A stretch of 7,232 nt of DNA from the NCBI GenBank assembly GCA_937915925.1, contig CALGGM010000006.1, forward strand, positions 1 through 7,232. The letters run 5' to 3'. Shown piece after piece: positions 1 to 6,135 of the stretch (within the stretch, counting starts at the first letter, position 1; each line of letters opens with the position of its first letter). Both the position numbers and the translations under genes were made by a program. Source of the DNA: an uncultured Clostridia bacterium (GTDB taxonomy: Bacteria; Bacillota; Clostridia; Christensenellales; CAG-138). The notes under the pieces were generated by a model. That model did not search any database and was not told the DNA's origin. It worked only from the letters and a program-made list of their open reading frames with translations.

Positions 1-6
1 TTTCCT

Positions 7-46
7 CTCCTTTTTTGTCATTTAAGCTTTGTCCAAATTTATTATA
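7..46 (-). promoter_or_regulatory. Promoter and ribosome binding site for a minus-strand gene starting left of the window
   Basis: On the minus strand a perfect -10 box TATAAT (plus 41-46) is preceded by TGG, giving an extended -10 element (TGn-TATAAT). No convincing -35 lies 16-18 bases upstream, which is acceptable for an extended -10 promoter. The predicted start site is near position 34. The RNA would then run through an A-rich stretch to a strong Shine-Dalgarno AAGGAG (plus 7-12), leaving six bases before the window edge. The start codon should therefore lie just outside. An in-window ATG at 19-21 (minus) is open to the edge but has no ribosome binding site in front of it, so I prefer the outside start. 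Confidence 0.6.
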
Positions 47-97
47 CCACTTTCTGCGGCTCAGAATGACACGGGCAAATTGCGCGGAAATATGTAG

Positions 98-119
98 GGG
101 AGGCCGACCCCGGCCTCCC
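98..119. repeat. Intergenic GC-rich hairpin downstream of the LRR gene
   Basis: A perfect 8-bp stem, GGGAGGCC pairing with GGCCTCCC around a six-base loop, begins 13 bases beyond the LRR stop codon. It may stabilise or end the LRR mRNA, but neither side has a U-tract, so it is not a classical intrinsic terminator. The flanks (GTAGGG immediately left on the plus strand, and a TCATTCTGAGC motif on the minus strand at 58-68) resemble intergenic repeats I recall from gut Clostridia. I cannot verify that from this window alone. Confidence 0.5.
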
Positions 120-131
120 GCTTATCCTTCT

Positions 132-2828
132 TTATTTCACCTTGCAGCTTTTTACGTTCGACCACTCGCCGAAATACGTCATGCCGTTGAATTCGTGATA
201 CGAACGGATGCGCACATAGTAGGTCGTGCCCTTTGTCAGATTCTTGATCACGGTCTCCGCGGTCTTCGGATTGGTGATCTTCAGCGCGACGGCGTTCTTC
301 GTAAACGTGCCGTTGGTCGCGTACTGGATCTGGTACCCCGTAAACACGGACGACGCCGTCCACTTGACCGTCATCTGCTTTTTCCCTGCCGTTACACTGT
401 TCAGCACGCGCGTGGTAATGCGAACGGTGGTCTTCAGCGGGCCGACCTCACCGAGGTTGAAGTTGTCGCCCACGTTGCCGCCGATCGTCGCGCCCGAAAC
501 CGGGTCCGTACGCCGCGCAAAGTACGCCTTGACGCCGTACTGATAACGCGATCCCGCGTAGACCTTGTGGTTGGCGTCCGCGCCGTCGATATAGGTCGTG
601 TCCGTCGTATTGTTCCAGCGTTCGAACGTCGTCCAGCCGTTGGTCGTGCTGCTCCACGCGCGGCGATAGATGACGTAGCCCGCCGCGCCCTCGACCTTGC
701 TCCATGTCAGCTTGATGCCGTCCTTCACGTTCGCAACCGTCGTGGCCGTCGTCGCCGGCAGATAGATCTTGAACACGCCTTGGCACGTCCCCGCATAATC
801 GCCCTTGAATGTGACGATCACATAGCCGGTTCCCGCTTTGGTGTTCTCGCGATACTCATAATCATAGTTCACCGGATCGATCACGCTGCCGTCCGCCGTG
901 TTCTTCACCGTAAATCTCGGCGTCTGCGCCTTGCCGTTCGCGATCACATACGGCGTCGTGCCCTTGTACTTTACGTCCGCGCTGTTCCATTCGACAACGC
1001 CTTCGAATGCGCTTTCCAGATAATGCCACGTAGCATTCAGCAGTGGTTCGTTATCTGCTTCGATATGCGTCTTTAATGCTTCCGCCTGTTTCTCCGTTCC
1101 TTGATAATACACATCCGTCAGCTCAACGCCGAGGAATGCGCATTTCCCGATACTTTGCACGCTGACAGGGAGGGTCAGCGTTGTGACGCCCACATGATAG
1201 AATGCAAATTCATCTATGGTTGTGACGCCGTTTCCAAGGGTAAGATCCGTCAAGCTCGTACACCACATAAATGCACCGCTGCCGATCGTCGTGACCGTGT
1301 CCGGAATTACAACGGAGGTCAGATAGCCTTCATAGAATGCGCCTTCGCCGATGCTGACGACGCCGGTCGGGATCGTGATGCTCTTCAACTGCTCGCAATA
1401 CGGAAACGCATGTGCGCCGATCGTGGTCAGTCCGTCCGGCAAAACGACGTAGGTGATCTTATCGTATGCCCATCCCCAAGGTTGGGATTGAAGGGTATAG
1501 TCCCACATTGCCCCACTTCCGGTAATCGTCAGCGTGCCGGTCTCCTCATCAAGCGACCAGTACAACGCGTCGCCGCACTGACCGGAGGTCGCGTTATTAC
1601 AGTGCCATTCGGCAAGCTGCAAATCGTTGTTTCCTTCAAAAATACTGAGGGTTTCTTCCTTTTGTATCGATGTGCCGCCGTAATATACGTCCTGCAGATT
1701 CCCGCAATGCGCAAAGGCGCTTTTGCCGATCCAGGTCACGCTTACCGGAATCGTCACAGATGCGATCGCGCTGTCCGAATCATAATCATCAATGCCGAAG
1801 TAATTGGTGTCAAACGTGTTTTCGGGAATTTTCGTAATTCCCTCGTCCAGAATTACGGACAGCGGTTTGGCAGCGGGAAGCTCGCCTTCTTCCCAAGACT
1901 GCGTCTCTTCATTCCAATAGTAGAATTCTGAGTAGCGATACCAAAACAGCAGGTCGTGAATCATATCAACATTGATTTCACCGGTTCCGACTGTCAGATG
2001 CAGTTCCTCCAGAGAATAGCACACTCTGAACGTATGCTCGCCCGGTGATAAGCTGCACGGTATTGTCACAGAGCGTAGATTGGGGCAATTCTCAAAAACG
2101 CCCTCACAGCCATCGCCATCAAACCATAAGTGCGTATTATTCCCATCAACGACAACGGATTCCAAGCTTGTACAGCCATTGAATGCTTCACCGTATACAT
2201 CCGTTACGCTCTCCGGAACGGTTACGGACTTCAGTCCGCTTTGGGAGAAGGACCATCCGTCAATGACCGTCAAGCTGTCCGGAAAGGACACGGAGTTCAG
2301 CTTTTTCGCAAGGTTGAACGCGTTGCCTTTGATCCACGTTACACCGTCCGGGATCACGTAACTGCTGCCTTCCTTTTGGGGCGGATAGGCATAAAGCTCT
2401 TTTCCGTCCATGCTGAACAGGACGCCATTCACAACATGAAAGGAGGTATTGTTCGGATCGACCGTGATCTCCTTCAGATTGGGTGACCATGCAAAGGGAT
2501 TCCAACCGATTTCCGAGACGTTTTTGCCGATATGCGCGGAGACAAGATTCTTTAAATCCGTAAATGCGCTGCCGCAGATATAGGTAACGCCGTCCCCGAC
2601 AACGACTCTGGAAACGTCGTCTTTATACGTTTCCCACGGCGGATACCAGTACGTTACATTCAGTGCTCCGGTTCCGGAGATCGTCAGCGTGCCGTCGTCC
2701 GTCAGTGTCCAGGTCAGGTCGTCGCCGCAGCTTCCGGATTGCGTATCCGCGACCGCCGCACGAAGGTTTGACGGAAGCATCAGTGCAAGCATCAGCATAC
2801 ACAGAACAATCGCGATTCTCTTTTTCAT
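132..2828 (-). CDS. Secreted BspA-like leucine-rich-repeat protein with Ig-like and two fibronectin type III domains
   Basis: An 898-residue exported surface or secreted protein, probably for adhesion or binding; no enzyme motif is visible. Residues 1-27 form a signal peptide (MKKR, then a hydrophobic core, then cleavage near AVA|D). Two similar modules follow, about 33-410 and 415-610. Each opens with an SGxCGDxLxW...GTLTIxGxGA motif, continues through LRR_5/BspA-type repeats (VTIPxSVTxIGxxAF pattern), and closes with a DVYYxGT...W cap. An Ig-like domain (about 608-688, with YENTKAGTG-like and GDYAGT motifs) and two fibronectin III domains (about 690-800 and 803-898) complete it. There is no LPxTG sorting signal or C-terminal anchor. 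The ATG at 2828 has AGGCGG seven bases upstream and is followed directly by the signal peptide. The frame stays open far upstream, antisense to the next gene, which I treat as chance. The LRR half is visibly lower in GC than the C-terminal half. The partner is unknown. Confidence 0.92.
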   Translation of the reverse strand: MKKRIAIVLCMLMLALMLPSNLRAAVADTQSGSCGDDLTWTLTDDGTLTISGTGALNVTYWYPPWETYKDDVSRVVVGDGVTYICGSAFTDLKNLVSAHIGKNVSEIGWNPFAWSPNLKEITVDPNNTSFHVVNGVLFSMDGKELYAYPPQKEGSSYVIPDGVTWIKGNAFNLAKKLNSVSFPDSLTVIDGWSFSQSGLKSVTVPESVTDVYGEAFNGCTSLESVVVDGNNTHLWFDGDGCEGVFENCPNLRSVTIPCSLSPGEHTFRVCYSLEELHLTVGTGEINVDMIHDLLFWYRYSEFYYWNEETQSWEEGELPAAKPLSVILDEGITKIPENTFDTNYFGIDDYDSDSAIASVTIPVSVTWIGKSAFAHCGNLQDVYYGGTSIQKEETLSIFEGNNDLQLAEWHCNNATSGQCGDALYWSLDEETGTLTITGSGAMWDYTLQSQPWGWAYDKITYVVLPDGLTTIGAHAFPYCEQLKSITIPTGVVSIGEGAFYEGYLTSVVIPDTVTTIGSGAFMWCTSLTDLTLGNGVTTIDEFAFYHVGVTTLTLPVSVQSIGKCAFLGVELTDVYYQGTEKQAEALKTHIEADNEPLLNATWHYLESAFEGVVEWNSADVKYKGTTPYVIANGKAQTPRFTVKNTADGSVIDPVNYDYEYRENTKAGTGYVIVTFKGDYAGTCQGVFKIYLPATTATTVANVKDGIKLTWSKVEGAAGYVIYRRAWSSTTNGWTTFERWNNTTDTTYIDGADANHKVYAGSRYQYGVKAYFARRTDPVSGATIGGNVGDNFNLGEVGPLKTTVRITTRVLNSVTAGKKQMTVKWTASSVFTGYQIQYATNGTFTKNAVALKITNPKTAETVIKNLTKGTTYYVRIRSYHEFNGMTYFGEWSNVKSCKVK

Positions 2829-2841
2829 GTTCCATCCGCCT

Positions 2842-2872
2842 AAAAGAAAAGTGCGCAGCCGAAGCCGCGCAC
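2842..2872 (-). terminator. Terminator-like attenuator hairpin in the LRR gene leader
   Basis: Read on the minus strand, a GTGCGC/GCGCAC stem (2851-2856 with 2867-2872), continued past one mismatch by a GC/GC step and a tetraloop, is followed immediately by TTTTCTTTT (2842-2850). It then runs straight into the AGGCGG ribosome binding site of the LRR gene. A hairpin plus U-tract between promoter and ribosome binding site is the usual form of a transcription attenuator. No other minus-strand gene ends here that would need a terminator. An attenuation function is inference; the hairpin and U-tract are seen directly. Confidence 0.5.
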
Positions 2873-2889
2873 GAAAAACGCAAACTCCG

Positions 2890-3013
2890 ATTGCTGCGAC
2901 ACAACTACCGTTCTCATGTATAAAAGAAACGCTATTAGGAGCCGCGTTTTTACTAGAATGGCAAAAACGCGCCTCTCCTATACATGAAACCGTAAAACGG
3001 TTGTGTCGCAAAT
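2890..3013 (-). ncRNA. Structured leader or MITE-like inverted repeat upstream of the LRR gene
   Basis: This stretch folds into one long imperfect hairpin. The outer arms TGCGACACAAC (2895-2905) and GTTGTGTCGCA (3000-3010) pair perfectly over 11 bp and can extend past a 2-base bulge to ATT/AAT. A middle helix pairs TCATGTATA (2914-2922) with TATACATGA (2979-2987). An inner helix pairs CGCGTTTTT (2943-2951) with AAAAACGCG (2963-2971) around an 11-base loop, and TAGGAG (2936-2941) can pair with CTCCTA (2975-2980). A small ACCGT/ACGGT hairpin interrupts the right arm. The predicted LRR transcript begins at its foot, so it would be the first structure in the mRNA. I do not recognise a known riboswitch core. 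A miniature inverted-repeat transposon is the main alternative, though I see no clear target duplication. Confidence 0.5.
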
Positions 3014-3015
3014 TC

Positions 3016-3043
3016 AGTATAGCATATCCGGTTTTGAAAACAA
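3016..3043 (-). promoter_or_regulatory. Extended -10 promoter of the LRR gene
   Basis: On the minus strand TATACT (plus 3016-3021) is preceded by TGC, forming an extended -10 element. A weak -35 TTGTTT (plus 3038-3043) lies 16 bases upstream in an A/T-rich stretch. The predicted start is near 3009, giving a leader of about 180 bases that contains the long hairpin and the attenuator-like stem. Confidence 0.45.
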
Positions 3044-3109
3044 GCAAAAAAGGGCGGAAATCCTCCCATTCCCGGTATGCGCATCGCTGCTTTTCCGACG
3101 TTTTCGCTC

Positions 3110-3138
3110 TTGCAAACGACGCGCGCATCCCGTATAAT
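3110..3138 (+). promoter_or_regulatory. Sigma-A-type promoter of the DUF1015 gene
   Basis: TTGCAA (3110-3115) and a perfect TATAAT (3133-3138) are separated by exactly 17 bases. The predicted start near 3145 leaves a short leader ending in AAAGGAG (3162-3168). This start site lies only about 8 bases before the ATG at 3153, which argues for one of the ATGs at 3174 or 3177 as the true start codon. Confidence 0.75.
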
Positions 3139-3173
3139 GTAAGAGTACAAATATGCTTTGCAAAGGAGAATGG

Positions 3174-4493
3174 ATGATGTTTGAAAACAAGATCGGCGTT
3201 CTGGTTCCCAATGTGATGCTGCCCCCGAAGGGCACGGATTTCTCGAAATGGGCGGTCGTGGCATGCGACCAGTTCACCTCGCAGCCCGAATACTGGGAAG
3301 CGGCGCGCAAGTTCATCGGCGACGCACCGACGACCCTCGACCTGTTCCTGCCGGAAGCGTATCTCGGCAAGGACGGCGAAGCGGAGCGCATCGCGACGAT
3401 CCGCAGCAACATGCGCGACTACATGGCAAAGGGCATCCTTGAGACCAAGCCGCAGGGCTTTGTGCTCGTGAAGCGCTCCGTCGCGGGAAACACGCGCTGG
3501 GGTCTTGTCATGGCGCTCGACCTCGAATGCTATGATTATAACAAGGGCGCAACGACGCTGATCCGCGCGACCGAGGGCACGATCGTGGAGCGCATTCCGC
3601 CGCGTCTCAGAATCCGTGAAGGCGCGCCTTTGGAGCTTCCGCACATTCTCGTTCTCATCGACGACCCGAAGCGCACGGTCATCGAGCCGCTCGCCGCAAA
3701 GACCGAAGCGCTCGACAAGCTCTATGACACCGACCTGATGCTCGACGGCGGTCATATCACCGGCTGGCTTGTGGACGGCGCGAACGACATTCAGGGCGCG
3801 ATCGACGCAATGGGCGTTCTGACCGACGCCGACGCGTTCCACGCAAAGTACGGCGATCACGCGCCGCTGCTGTTCGCGATGGGCGACGGCAACCACAGCT
3901 TCGCGACCGCAAAGGCGAACTGGGAAAAGGTCAAGGCGACGCTTAGCCCCGAAGAACAGAAGGATCATCCGGCGCGCTACGCGCTTGTCGAGGTCGAAAA
4001 CGTGCACGACGACGGCATCGTCTTTGAGCCGATCCACCGCGTGCTGTTTGGGCTGGGCGGCATGGAAGGCGCAGAAATGATCCTCGCAAAGCTCAAGGCA
4101 CAGAACGGCGACGCAAGGATCGAGCTTTCCGCCGACATGCCCAAAGCCTCCGGCGGCGAAGTGCACACCATCCCGTTCTGCACGGGCGACGTGTTCGGCG
4201 CGTTCGTGGTCGAAAAGCCCGCGGCGCAGCTCGCGGTCGGCACGCTCCAGAACGCGATCGACGCGCTTTTGAAAGAGACCGAGGGTGCGGAGGTCGACTA
4301 CATCCACGGCGAAGCGGTCGTGCGCGATCTCGCGTCCAAGCCGAACACCATGGGCTTCCTGCTCCCCGCGATGCAAAAGTCCGAGCTGTTCCCGACCGTT
4401 GTGTTCGACGGTGCGCTGCCGCGCAAGACCTTCTCGATGGGCGAAGCGAACGAGAAGCGGTATTATCTTGAGTGCAGGAAGATCGAGAAGTAA
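3174..4493 (+). CDS. DUF1015 family protein
   Basis: A 439-residue soluble protein with no signal peptide or membrane segment. I recognise the DUF1015 family (PF06245) from ATEGTIVERIPPR (residues 132-144), a GGHITGWLVDG stretch near 195, and FAMGDGNHSFATAK around 234-247. The last corresponds to the family's usual DGHHR-type signature, here with N-H-S. The length matches full-length family members. The biochemical role is not established to my knowledge. In anaerobes I recall such genes near serine-biosynthesis genes; here the next gene is aspartate kinase, again suggesting amino-acid metabolism. Start: AAGGAG at 3163-3168 sits 5 bases before ATG 3174 and 8 before ATG 3177; either is possible (MMFENK or MFENK). 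An in-frame ATG at 3153 precedes the ribosome binding site and is rejected. Codon use is GC-rich, and a long antisense open frame covers the gene. Confidence 0.88.
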   Translation: MMFENKIGVLVPNVMLPPKGTDFSKWAVVACDQFTSQPEYWEAARKFIGDAPTTLDLFLPEAYLGKDGEAERIATIRSNMRDYMAKGILETKPQGFVLVKRSVAGNTRWGLVMALDLECYDYNKGATTLIRATEGTIVERIPPRLRIREGAPLELPHILVLIDDPKRTVIEPLAAKTEALDKLYDTDLMLDGGHITGWLVDGANDIQGAIDAMGVLTDADAFHAKYGDHAPLLFAMGDGNHSFATAKANWEKVKATLSPEEQKDHPARYALVEVENVHDDGIVFEPIHRVLFGLGGMEGAEMILAKLKAQNGDARIELSADMPKASGGEVHTIPFCTGDVFGAFVVEKPAAQLAVGTLQNAIDALLKETEGAEVDYIHGEAVVRDLASKPNTMGFLLPAMQKSELFPTVVFDGALPRKTFSMGEANEKRYYLECRKIEK

Positions 4494-4498
4494 GGATT

Positions 4499-4680
4499 GA
4501 TTCTCCGCAGGAGAATCCTCCTTCATGACGGCAAAGCCGTCAATTCATGCAGCCTTGCTGCAATTCATTTGATTCCGTACTATGATGAATTGCCTTCGGC
4601 ATGAATTGACCTTGCGGTCATGAATTGCGACTGCGTCGCGTGAATTGAGCCAACGGCTCATGAATTACGGGCAATGCCCG
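4499..4680. repeat. Array of eight micro-hairpins, seven joined by ATGAATT/AATTCAT linkers (array 1)
   Basis: Beginning six bases after the DUF1015 stop, eight short palindromes follow one another. Stems and positions: GATTCTCC (4499-4517), TGACGGC (4526-4542), GCAGC (4549-4561), GCC (4592-4600), GACC (4608-4619), GCGAC (4627-4639), GAGCC (4647-4659), CGGGC (4668-4680). All are perfectly paired with 3-4 base loops. Linkers are AATTCAT at 4542-4548 and 4562-4568, then ATGAATT at 4585, 4601, 4620 and 4660, with a GTGAATT variant at 4640. Orientation flips around a 16-base centre (4569-4584). Stem sequences differ but pairing is kept, and the linker is nearly invariant. The last hairpin ends a few bases before the aspartate kinase ribosome binding site, so the array probably lies in that gene's mRNA leader. 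Function unknown. Confidence 0.88.
4558..4586 (+). promoter_or_regulatory. Possible promoter of aspartate kinase in the centre of array 1
   Basis: TATGAT (4581-4586, five of six consensus bases) spans the end of the array centre and the first ATGAATT linker. A poor -35, CTGCAA (4558-4563), lies 17 bases upstream, partly inside a hairpin arm. If used, transcription would start near 4593 and the leader would carry the last four or five micro-hairpins. The alternative is read-through from the DUF1015 promoter, since no terminator with a U-tract separates the two genes. Confidence 0.25.
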
Positions 4681-4696
4681 CATTAAAGGAAACCAA

Positions 4697-6010
4697 ATGC
4701 TGAAAACCGTGAAGTTCGGCGGAAGCTCACTCGCCTCCGCCGAGCAGTTTCAAAAAGTCAAAGCGATCGTTGAACGCGACGCCGCGCGGCGGTACGTGGT
4801 GGTGAGCGCGCCCGGAAAACGCTTCCCGGGCGACGACAAGATCACCGATCTGTTGTACCGCTGTCAGGCGCTGCGCGCGTTGGACGCGCCGTTCGACGCG
4901 GAGTTTTCGAAGATCGCGGAGCGGTTTATCGGCATTCGCGACGCGCTTCATCTTGACGTATGCATCGAGGCGGAGCTCGACGAGATCCGCTCGCGCATCG
5001 AGGCGGGCACGACGCCGGATTACGCCGCAAGCCGCGGCGAATATTTGAACGGCAAGCTTCTTTCGGCATACCTCGGCTTTGATTTTCTGGACGCTGCGGA
5101 ATTCATTCGCTTTCGCGACGACGGCGCGTTCGACGACGACGCGACGAGCCTGCGGCAGGGCGCGCTGCTGTTGCACGAGCGCGCGGTGATTCCGGGCTTT
5201 TACGGACGCACGCGCGCCGGCGCGATCCGCACGTTCTCCCGCGGCGGCAGCGACATCACCGGCGCGATCACAGCTCGGCTTTCAAACAGCGACGTTTACG
5301 AGAACTGGACCGACGTTTCCGGCTTTCTCATGACCGATCCCAGAATCGTACCGGACGCAAAGGTGATCGAAACGGTGACGTACTCGGAGCTTCGCGAGCT
5401 CAGTTACATGGGCGCGACGGTGCTGCACGAGGATTCGATCTTTCCGGTGCGAAAGGCGCGCATCCCGATCCACGTTCTGAACACGAACGAGCCGGAAGCG
5501 AGAGGCACGATGATCGTGCCGGACAGCATGGCGACCGACAAGGAGCACGCAAGGCCGCTGACCGGCATAGCGGGACGGCGCGGGTACACGGTCATTACGC
5601 TGACCAAGGACAACCTGCATAACGACCTCGGTTTTTCCTACCGGCTGATGGGAATCTTGGCGCGCAACGGCATCTCCGCCGAGCGCATGCCCTCCGGCAT
5701 CGACACGGTCTCTCTGGTCATCGACGACAAGCGCTTGACCGGCAAGATGGATCAGCTCTATCACGACATCATGATCGAGTGTTCGCCGGACACGGTCGAG
5801 ATCGCAAGCTGCATCGCGCTGATTGCCTCGGTCGGTATCGGCATGGTGCGAAACCCCGCCGTGGCGGCAAAACTGTTTTCCGCGCTTTCCGACGCCGAGG
5901 TCAACGCGCGGCTGATCGATCAGGACAGCAACGAGATGAACATCATCATCGGCGTCGAGCAGCGCGACTTCGAGCGTGCAGTCGAAGCGATCTATAGAGC
6001 GTTTGCGTAA
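4697..6010 (+). CDS. lysC: Aspartate kinase, monofunctional with C-terminal ACT domains
   Basis: A 437-residue cytoplasmic enzyme (EC 2.7.2.4) that phosphorylates L-aspartate with ATP, the first step toward lysine/diaminopimelate, threonine and methionine. The amino-acid kinase domain shows KFGGSS at residues 6-11, VVSAPGKR near 34-41, SRGGSD at 181-186 and TDVSGFLMTDPR at 205-216. Two ACT regulatory regions follow: about 296-365 (TVITLTKDNLHNDLG onward) and about 372-437 (SVGIGMV...). The length is normal for the clostridial monofunctional class. The second ACT has QDSNE at 409-413 where I would expect a QGxSE-like sequence. ATG 4697 has AAAGGA (4685-4690) six bases upstream and MLKTVKFGG directly after it, so the start is secure. 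Feedback by an amino acid is expected for the family, but which one cannot be read here. The symbol lysC is used generically; paralogues cannot be distinguished. Confidence 0.95.
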   Translation: MLKTVKFGGSSLASAEQFQKVKAIVERDAARRYVVVSAPGKRFPGDDKITDLLYRCQALRALDAPFDAEFSKIAERFIGIRDALHLDVCIEAELDEIRSRIEAGTTPDYAASRGEYLNGKLLSAYLGFDFLDAAEFIRFRDDGAFDDDATSLRQGALLLHERAVIPGFYGRTRAGAIRTFSRGGSDITGAITARLSNSDVYENWTDVSGFLMTDPRIVPDAKVIETVTYSELRELSYMGATVLHEDSIFPVRKARIPIHVLNTNEPEARGTMIVPDSMATDKEHARPLTGIAGRRGYTVITLTKDNLHNDLGFSYRLMGILARNGISAERMPSGIDTVSLVIDDKRLTGKMDQLYHDIMIECSPDTVEIASCIALIASVGIGMVRNPAVAAKLFSALSDAEVNARLIDQDSNEMNIIIGVEQRDFERAVEAIYRAFA

Positions 6011-6050
6011 AAAACGGTCTGTTGAAGGCATTTCAACAGACCGTTATTAT
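6009..6050. terminator. Bidirectional intrinsic terminator between aspartate kinase and ytxC
   Basis: A perfect 14-bp stem, 6013-6026 with 6032-6045 (arms beginning AACGGTCTG and ending CAGACCGTT), has a five-base loop and starts two bases after the aspartate kinase stop. On the plus strand it is followed by a weak ATTAT tail. On the minus strand the six As at 6009-6014 become a good U-tract. It can therefore end both the aspartate kinase transcript and the convergent ytxC transcript. Confidence 0.85.
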
Positions 6051-6053
6051 GAC

Positions 6054-6069
6054 GCCGAAGGTAATTCAT
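6054..6069. repeat. Single degenerate micro-hairpin unit with AATTCAT linker
   Basis: GCC-gaa-GGT (one G-T wobble) at 6054-6062 is followed by AATTCAT at 6063-6069. It has the same form as the units of the two arrays but the opposite orientation to array 2, which begins 187 bases further on. It looks like the left half of array 2. Confidence 0.55.
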
Positions 6070-6072
6070 TAA

Positions 6073-6134
6073 GGTGTGTCAAGAGAACAACCATGTGACC
6101 GTTCGCCGGAACATGGTTGTTCTGCTGACACACC
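6073..6134. repeat. 62-bp long palindrome
   Basis: GGTGTGTCA (6073-6081) pairs with TGACACACC (6126-6134). After a 2x2 internal loop, AGAACAACCATGT (6084-6096) pairs perfectly with ACATGGTTGTTCT (6111-6123). The 14-base loop contains a further CCG/CGG pairing. No U-tract follows on either strand, so it is not an obvious terminator. It could be a miniature mobile element, a protein-binding palindrome, or an RNA-stabilising hairpin. Confidence 0.75.
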
Positions 6135-6135
6135 C

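Noticed and set aside
15..1931. Plus-strand open frames opposite the LRR gene
   Set aside because: Arg/His-rich translations with no family resemblance, no good ribosome binding sites, and exact overlap with a recognised protein on the other strand.
2829..3009. Known riboswitch or T-box in the LRR leader
   Set aside because: I could not match cores of SAM, cobalamin, glycine, lysine, c-di-GMP, c-di-AMP or T-box elements; left as an unclassified structure.
3046..3067. Minus-strand terminator (GGG-x-GG...CC-x-CCC stem followed by six Us)
   Set aside because: The stem has an internal mismatch and no minus-strand gene lies upstream; the A-tract is more plausibly AT-rich DNA upstream of the LRR promoter.
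132..4526. One continuous minus-strand open frame of 1464 codons covering the LRR gene, its leader and the antisense of DUF1015
   Set aside because: The part above 2828 is antisense to a strongly supported gene and crosses the leader structures; the ribosome binding site and signal peptide at 2828 mark the true start. Long antisense frames are expected opposite GC-rich codon-biased genes.
4499..4680. CRISPR array
   Set aside because: Constant part is only 7 bp, variable parts are 9-19 bp and self-complementary, and no cas genes are present.
5282..6031. Minus-strand open frame opposite aspartate kinase
   Set aside because: Low-complexity Asp/Val/Arg-rich shadow of a well-supported kinase gene.
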